DNA of 9,940 bases from Sulfurimonas sp. (GTDB lineage: Bacteria > Campylobacterota > Campylobacteria > Campylobacterales > Sulfurimonadaceae): assembly GCA_027066935.1 (NCBI GenBank), contig JAMOMX010000277.1, forward strand, positions 1 to 9,940, read 5' to 3'. The notes under the pieces were generated by a model that was not told where the DNA came from, ran no database searches, and saw only the letters and a program-made list of their open reading frames with translations. Position numbers and translations under genes: made by a program. This document shows positions 6,154-9,940 of this stretch, piece by piece. The stretch's first letter is position 1. Every line of letters starts with the position of its first letter.

Positions 6154-6948
6154 ATGAAAACGATTGCACTTTTTGGAGGTAGTTTTGACCCTCCTCATAT
6201 CGGACATAAGGCTATTGCAAAGGCTGCACTGAATTTAAAAGATGTTGAAAAAGTGATAGTTATGCCAACTTATCTTAACCCTTTTAAATCTATTTCTCAT
6301 AACTCTTACGAGGATAGATTTATATGGCTTAATGATATTTTTAAAGAGAACAAAAATATTGAAGTGTCAAGATTTGAGATAGATAAAAAAGAGAAAGTCC
6401 CTTCAATCATTACTGTTAAACATCTTTTAAAAAAATATTTTAAAATATATCTTATTATAGGTGCTGACAACTTATCCACACTAAAAGAGTGGCATAGGTA
6501 TGAAGAGTTAAAAGAACTTGTTACTTTTGTTATTGTTACAAGAGATAACATACTGATACCAAAGGGTTATTTAACTCTCAATGTAGATGAAAAAATATCA
6601 TCTACACAAATTAGAAGGAATAAATTGCAAACAAGAATAAAAAACATTACAGATCTATTGGATAAAAATAAAGCTGAATCTATAGAGGTTTTTGATTTAA
6701 AAGATAAAAACTATATTGTAGACTATGCAATTATAGCATCATCACTTGGTCCTCGTCATACATTAGCATTACTAGACCATCTTAAAAAAGGGATTAAGCC
6801 TGCAGAGATATTTAATAATGTTGATGAAAGTGGAGACTGGGTAGTAATAGATTTAGGTGATATTTTAATCCATATCATGACCCCTGAATATCGTATTAAG
6901 TACGATATGGAAACATTTTTAAGTGAGATAGGAAATACTAAAAACTAA
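6154..6948 (+). CDS. nadD: NadD-RsfS fusion: nicotinate-nucleotide adenylyltransferase joined to ribosome silencing factor
   Basis: One 264-residue frame holds two normally separate proteins. Residues 1-155 are NadD, which adenylates nicotinate mononucleotide to deamido-NAD: the nucleotidyltransferase motif GGSFDPPHIGH (8-18), VPSIITVKHLL (82-92), IIGADNLSTLKEWHRYEEL (101-119) and ISSTQIR (148-154). Residues from about 158 on are RsfS/Iojap (DUF143), which in known cases binds ribosomal protein uL14 and blocks subunit joining in starvation: LLDKNKAESIEVFDL (168-182), VDYAIIASSLGPRH (189-202) and GDWVVIDLGDILIHIM (227-242). The roughly 20 or more residues that usually follow the NadD SSTxIR motif are missing. 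A ribosome binding site and in-frame TTG at the junction suggest rsfS may also be translated alone. In C. jejuni the two are, as I recall, separate adjacent genes. A base-calling or assembly indel cannot be excluded. Confidence 0.9.
   Translation: MKTIALFGGSFDPPHIGHKAIAKAALNLKDVEKVIVMPTYLNPFKSISHNSYEDRFIWLNDIFKENKNIEVSRFEIDKKEKVPSIITVKHLLKKYFKIYLIIGADNLSTLKEWHRYEELKELVTFVIVTRDNILIPKGYLTLNVDEKISSTQIRRNKLQTRIKNITDLLDKNKAESIEVFDLKDKNYIVDYAIIASSLGPRHTLALLDHLKKGIKPAEIFNNVDESGDWVVIDLGDILIHIMTPEYRIKYDMETFLSEIGNTKN
6613..6627 (+). promoter_or_regulatory. Apparent internal ribosome binding site and TTG start for rsfS
   Basis: AGAAGGAA (6613-6620) lies four bases before an in-frame TTG (6625-6627) at the exact NadD/RsfS boundary. 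The reading frame is that of the fusion, so the site would add a stand-alone RsfS product without interrupting NadD. In-frame purine-rich strings are common in this base composition, so its use is an inference. Confidence 0.45.
6625..6948 (+). CDS. rsfS: RsfS as a possible separate 107-residue product from an internal TTG
   Basis: If translation starts at TTG 6625, the product begins (M)QTRIKNITDLL and has 107 residues, close to the usual 105-120 for a free-standing RsfS. It contains the whole domain, from the first helix to the C-terminal PEYRIKYDMETFL. It has no stop codon or frame separating it from nadD. It is listed separately because the ribosome binding site at 6613-6620 and the domain boundary coincide. 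The alternative is that RsfS exists only as the C-terminal domain of the fusion. Confidence 0.4.
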   Translation: MQTRIKNITDLLDKNKAESIEVFDLKDKNYIVDYAIIASSLGPRHTLALLDHLKKGIKPAEIFNNVDESGDWVVIDLGDILIHIMTPEYRIKYDMETFLSEIGNTKN

Positions 6949-6965
6949 ACTTAAAAATGTTGATA

Positions 6966-7001
6966 AAAATCAAAAAAACTATATCTATTCTTTTTGATTT
7001 T
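6966..7001. terminator. Inverted repeat between the convergent nadD-rsfS and mltF ends, weak terminator candidate
   Basis: AAAATCAAAAA (6966-6976) and TTTTTGATTTT (6991-7001) are perfect 11-bp complements with a 14-base loop. It overlaps the mltF stop codon and lies 17 bases past the rsfS stop. With a single G-C pair per stem it would be a weak hairpin; the A- and T-rich arms could supply the U-tract for either direction. This is the only structure seen in this spacer. Confidence 0.35.
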
Positions 7002-8433
7002 CTTCTTTATTTTTTGGTTTTCCATTTAAATTTTTTTGTAAAATATCACCATAATCATATATAGATGTCACATATTTAACTGCTTCACTACCGCGAGCAT
7101 ATCCATATCTTAAAGAGCTATAATATCTTTTTTGAGATAACAATGGTAAGACAATTTTTAAATCATTCCAAATATTTTGATTTAAACCAATCTTTTTTGT
7201 TAGTTTTTGTGCATCTTTAACATGTCCCATCCCTATGTTGTATGCAGCTAATGCAAATTTAAAACGATTTTCGCCTTTTACATCTTTTGAAACATTTTTT
7301 ATCATCTGTTTTAGATGTTTAGCGCCACCCATTATACTTTGTTTTGGGTCTAGTCTATTTTTTACACCCAATGATTTTGCTGTAGGGAGAGTTAACATCA
7401 TTAATCCTCTCACCCCTGTAAAACTTTTAGCTCTTGGATTCCAATGTGATTCTTGATAAGATTGTGCAGCTAATACATGCCACGGAATATCATATTTTAA
7501 AGAAGCCTCCTTAAAAAGGTCTTCATATTTTGGTAATCTTGATTTTATCCGTTTATTAAACATCTTTGTATCATAATAATCAAAAAACAAAACATAAGAA
7601 TAATAATGATCTTTTAAAGCTGCCATCTTTCCTGATTGATTATAACTGTTCATCCAAGCATACATATTTGATTCTAATTCGGTTGCTCCATCTTTTAAAA
7701 CCCACGCTAATTGTTCCCGTCCACTTATTGTAAAAGCTAGTGCAATATCTGTAAAATATCTAAGATTTAAAGAGTAAATATTTGAATCTGCTATTGTACA
7801 ATCTATAATATGATATGCTACTTGTTCTAATAATTCTTCAGTTGAGTATTCAGATGAAAAAGTTGCATTTATATCAAAACCATCTTGTTGTAATGATTTT
7901 ATAGTTTCGCTGTAACTAGTGTCTTCGCCAACAACTATTTTTAGACCACTTAAGTCTTCAATATCTCTTGGGAATTTGCCAGTTCCAATCATACCTCTAT
8001 AACATATAACTTGTTCTCTGACTTCAAAATAAGATGGACCAAAATTAAAACTTTTAATTCTTTGAGGAGTTTTTGCTAAAGATGCTGAAGTGATGTGAAT
8101 ATTTGGATTTTTAGATAGTTCTATAGCTTCTTTTATGGTACTTGCTAGAGTGATATTTAATTCAACTCCAAGATGAACAGAGTAAGCTTTTAGCAAGTCG
8201 TATTCAAAACCCTGAGGACCATTTACTCCAATATAATATGTACTTGGTGTATTTAATAACACAACATTTAACATTTTGTCTTTTTTTATTGTGCTTAAGA
8301 CTGTTGGGTATATCATTTTATATATTGGTAGGTATCCAGAATGTGAAACCCACCCAAATATAAAAAGTGATATTGAAAATAATACAAATAAAATAAATTT
8401 TATCCGTTTATTCAAACTCATTAATTTTTTCAT
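6985..8433 (-). CDS. mltF: Membrane-bound lytic murein transglycosylase F
   Basis: Envelope enzyme of 482 residues that cleaves peptidoglycan glycan strands to 1,6-anhydro-MurNAc ends. An N-terminal signal or membrane anchor (about 12-29, no lipobox Cys) is followed by a family-3 periplasmic solute-binding domain (about 55-285) and a C-terminal goose-lysozyme-like SLT domain (about 305-465). The SLT landmarks are clear: QSYQESHWNP with catalytic Glu328, GVRGLMMLTLPTA (340-352) and AAYNIGMGHV (396-405). This two-domain order is diagnostic of MltF (about 518 residues in E. coli). The solute-binding module is a regulatory domain in known MltF, not a transporter part. It starts 24 bp after the kinase stop with no close Shine-Dalgarno sequence (a second ATG lies at codon 5), so it is probably co-transcribed and perhaps translationally coupled. 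Confidence 0.93.
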   Translation of the reverse strand: MKKLMSLNKRIKFILFVLFSISLFIFGWVSHSGYLPIYKMIYPTVLSTIKKDKMLNVVLLNTPSTYYIGVNGPQGFEYDLLKAYSVHLGVELNITLASTIKEAIELSKNPNIHITSASLAKTPQRIKSFNFGPSYFEVREQVICYRGMIGTGKFPRDIEDLSGLKIVVGEDTSYSETIKSLQQDGFDINATFSSEYSTEELLEQVAYHIIDCTIADSNIYSLNLRYFTDIALAFTISGREQLAWVLKDGATELESNMYAWMNSYNQSGKMAALKDHYYSYVLFFDYYDTKMFNKRIKSRLPKYEDLFKEASLKYDIPWHVLAAQSYQESHWNPRAKSFTGVRGLMMLTLPTAKSLGVKNRLDPKQSIMGGAKHLKQMIKNVSKDVKGENRFKFALAAYNIGMGHVKDAQKLTKKIGLNQNIWNDLKIVLPLLSQKRYYSSLRYGYARGSEAVKYVTSIYDYGDILQKNLNGKPKNKEENQKE

Positions 8434-8457
8434 TAATAGTAGTTTACAGTTTTCTTC

Positions 8458-9729
8458 TTATGCAAAAATAAAACGATTAACCCCATTATCATATTCATGA
8501 GCTAAAACCTTATTATGCACCTTTAAAATTGAATCTACTAAATAAAGACCTAAACCAAAACTATTTTTTGATGGATTTTCTTTTGTAAATGGCTCAATAT
8601 AGTACTCTAATGGGTATTTAAGGCATTCGCCCTCGCTCTCAAAAGACAACTCGTTATTAATCATTTTTATTTTAACTTTTGAATTAGGGGAGTATTTTAT
8701 ACCATTATCAATCATATTTTTTATAGCAGTTGTATATAATCTATAATTTGCATTTATTTTTATGCACGAATCAACCATAACTTCTACTTTCCCATCATCC
8801 AGCATTGCCATATCTATAGCACCATCTATAATATCTACTATCCGATACTCTTTAAAATCAGTTTTATCACTTAAGCTTGTTACCTCTTCAATTAGTGCAA
8901 ACTCATTAACTAATGATTCTAATCTTCCAAAAATAGAGCTAAATCTATCTCTTTGTTTATCAGTTTTTAACATCTGAGTAGCGATGGTTCCTTTTGTAAT
9001 TGGTGTTTTTAATTCATGCATGATATTTCTTAAAAAAAGTGTACGTGATTCTAAAAGATCGTTAATTTTACATTTTGTAGCTTCTAGCTCATTTGCTATT
9101 GATGCTATCTCATCCTCACCATCCATCTTAAAACTTATATTCATGTTACCATTACCATATACTGCAATTTTTCTTCTAAGTCTTATTAGTGGTTGAAGTT
9201 TTTTTAATACAAGGACAAATGAGATACTAAGAATTAATAAAACGGTACTATATGTATATAAAACATTAAAATATTTATATGGTTTTAACACATCATCTTT
9301 AATTAACAATGAACCTTTTGGAGTTTGAATATAAAAATAAATTCTTTTTTTATATAAAAACATACTTGAGCGAAGGTTTGTAACAATTTGTTTTGTATAA
9401 AAACCTCTGGCATTCATCATCAGACGATTATCTACACTTTTAGAACCTTTTTGTTTTAATAAAATTCCATCTTTATATATATCTTCAATTTTTAATTTTT
9501 TTACAATTGTAAATTTATATACAGCTAGATTTGCTTCAAGCATAACAGCGGAAGTGTCTTTTTGTTGATGTTGTGTATATATTTGTGTTATGGTTGTATG
9601 TTTGGAAAATATATGATTAATATATTGTTCTTTATTTAGTTTATAAAACTCCCAAAATACTATACTAACACTTATTAGAGAAACTACTAAAGCAAATAAA
9701 ACTGTAATTAAAACTGCATGGCGTTTCAT
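8458..9729 (-). CDS. ArsS-family membrane sensor histidine kinase
   Basis: Inner-membrane sensor kinase of 423 residues. TM1 (about 6-26) and TM2 (about 157-175) enclose a 130-residue periplasmic sensor region, followed by a HAMP-like linker (about 176-228), the dimerisation/phosphoacceptor domain with FLRNIMHELKTPI (His238) and the ATPase domain with N-box NMIDNGIKYSP (338-348) and G2 box FGLGLYLV (391-398). The first glycine box reads ESEGECL (364-370) instead of the usual DxGxGI. The architecture and H-box match the ArsS-like acid-response kinases of Campylobacterota, but the signal here is unknown. I start it at ATG 9729, preceded by a strong AAAGGAGA. The frame stays open to the window edge only because a 42-bp repeat without stops lies upstream; that extension has no ATG. 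No response regulator gene is in the window; it may lie beyond 9940. mltF follows after 24 bp. Confidence 0.9.
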   Translation of the reverse strand: MKRHAVLITVLFALVVSLISVSIVFWEFYKLNKEQYINHIFSKHTTITQIYTQHQQKDTSAVMLEANLAVYKFTIVKKLKIEDIYKDGILLKQKGSKSVDNRLMMNARGFYTKQIVTNLRSSMFLYKKRIYFYIQTPKGSLLIKDDVLKPYKYFNVLYTYSTVLLILSISFVLVLKKLQPLIRLRRKIAVYGNGNMNISFKMDGEDEIASIANELEATKCKINDLLESRTLFLRNIMHELKTPITKGTIATQMLKTDKQRDRFSSIFGRLESLVNEFALIEEVTSLSDKTDFKEYRIVDIIDGAIDMAMLDDGKVEVMVDSCIKINANYRLYTTAIKNMIDNGIKYSPNSKVKIKMINNELSFESEGECLKYPLEYYIEPFTKENPSKNSFGLGLYLVDSILKVHNKVLAHEYDNGVNRFIFA

Positions 9730-9734
9730 ATATG

Positions 9735-9742
9735 TCTCCTTT
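9735..9742 (-). promoter_or_regulatory. Strong ribosome binding site that decides the kinase start
   Basis: AAAGGAGA on the minus strand ends five bases before ATG 9729. It is the strongest Shine-Dalgarno sequence in the window and rules out the repeat-encoded N-terminal extension. Its 5' AAA is also the foot of the adjacent hairpin. Confidence 0.85.
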
Positions 9743-9767
9743 ATAAAGGGAGTAATCCCTTTATAAA
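9740..9767 (-). repeat. Perfect 12-bp inverted repeat (hairpin) directly before the kinase ribosome binding site
   Basis: TTTATAAAGGGA (9740-9751) and TCCCTTTATAAA (9756-9767) are exact reverse complements separated by four bases. In the minus-strand transcript the hairpin would end flush against the GGAG core of the ribosome binding site. It could be a 5' leader structure, an operator for a dimeric regulator, or the 3' hairpin of a gene further right. No U-tract follows in the minus-strand reading, so a simple terminator is less likely. Confidence 0.75.
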
Positions 9768-9772
9768 TTCCT

Positions 9773-9940
9773 CTCACTAAAGCTTTGCTTGTCAGCAAGA
9801 AAAATTCTATACTTCTCACTAAAGCTTTGCTTGTCAGCAAGAAAAATTCTATACTTCTCACTAAAGCTTTGCTTGTCAGCAAGAAAAATTCTATACTTCT
9901 CACTAAAGCTTTGCTTGTCAGCAAGAAAAATTCTATACTT
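9773..9940. repeat. 42-bp perfect tandem repeat array, at least four units, cut by the window edge
   Basis: Units at 9773-9814, 9815-9856, 9857-9898 and 9899-9940 are identical to the base and abut without spacers; the array runs off the window, so copy number is unknown. Each unit starts CTCACTAAAGCTTTGC, carries a small dyad (TTGCT, four bases, AGCAA), an AAAAATT tract and TATACTT. Unit length is a multiple of three and four of the six frames have no stop, so long spurious ORFs run through it (on the minus strand a 14-residue repeat beginning LTSKALVRS, in frame with the kinase). It lies 43 bases upstream of the kinase ATG. No relation to a named repeat family is recognised. Confidence 0.97.

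Noticed and set aside
6985..8433. Amino-acid ABC transporter binding protein
   Set aside because: The N-terminal half is a family-3 solute-binding domain, but the C-terminal SLT domain with catalytic Glu328 identifies MltF, and no transporter genes adjoin it.
9730..9924. Kinase N-terminal extension carrying a 14-residue repeat
   Set aside because: It begins at a TTG inside the repeat, exists only because 42 is a multiple of three and the unit lacks stops in that frame, and a strong ribosome binding site marks ATG 9729.
9773..9940. CRISPR array
   Set aside because: The repeats abut directly with identical 42-bp units and no unique spacers, and no cas gene is present.

Overview
The window is AT-rich and densely coded, with short spacers, and looks like a chromosomal segment of a Campylobacterota bacterium, most likely a Sulfurimonas-like free-living sulfur oxidiser. 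The lineage call rests on three things: the gene order gap-pgk-tpiA divergent from nadD-rsfS with a phosphohexomutase nearby (from memory, the Campylobacter jejuni Cj1401-Cj1407 neighbourhood), an ArsS-type sensor kinase, and promoters made of a good -10 box without a recognisable -35. The genus is an inference.

Layout from left to right. A phosphomannomutase/phosphoglucomutase (46-1434, +) meets a DppB-type ABC permease (1412-2368, -) tail to tail with a 23-bp overlap. Next on the minus strand come a TorF/Gcw_chp-type outer-membrane protein (2437-3093) and the tight triose-phosphate cluster gap-pgk-tpiA (6090 down to 3168; spacers of 8 and 2 bp). A 63-bp divergent promoter region separates gap from a plus-strand gene (6154-6948) that encodes NadD and RsfS in one continuous reading frame. 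Convergent to it is a probable two-gene minus-strand unit: an ArsS-like membrane histidine kinase (8458-9729) followed by the lytic transglycosylase MltF (6985-8433). The right edge holds at least four perfect copies of a 42-bp tandem repeat (9773-9940) and a perfect 12-bp hairpin next to the kinase ribosome-binding site.

How the genes relate. gap, pgk and tpiA provide the reversible lower glycolysis/gluconeogenesis steps. The hexomutase directs sugar phosphates to the cell surface. NadD makes the NAD precursor used by enzymes such as Gap. RsfS silences ribosomes in starvation. The kinase and MltF suggest envelope sensing and cell-wall turnover.

The most notable observations are the NadD-RsfS fusion with an apparent internal rsfS start (Shine-Dalgarno plus TTG), the 42-bp repeat array upstream of the kinase, the possible RNA switch at the kinase start, and two genes whose -10 boxes lie so close to the start codon that their mRNAs would be leaderless or nearly so. 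No RNA gene, IS element or CRISPR array is visible, and no gene-free stretch exceeds 300 bases.
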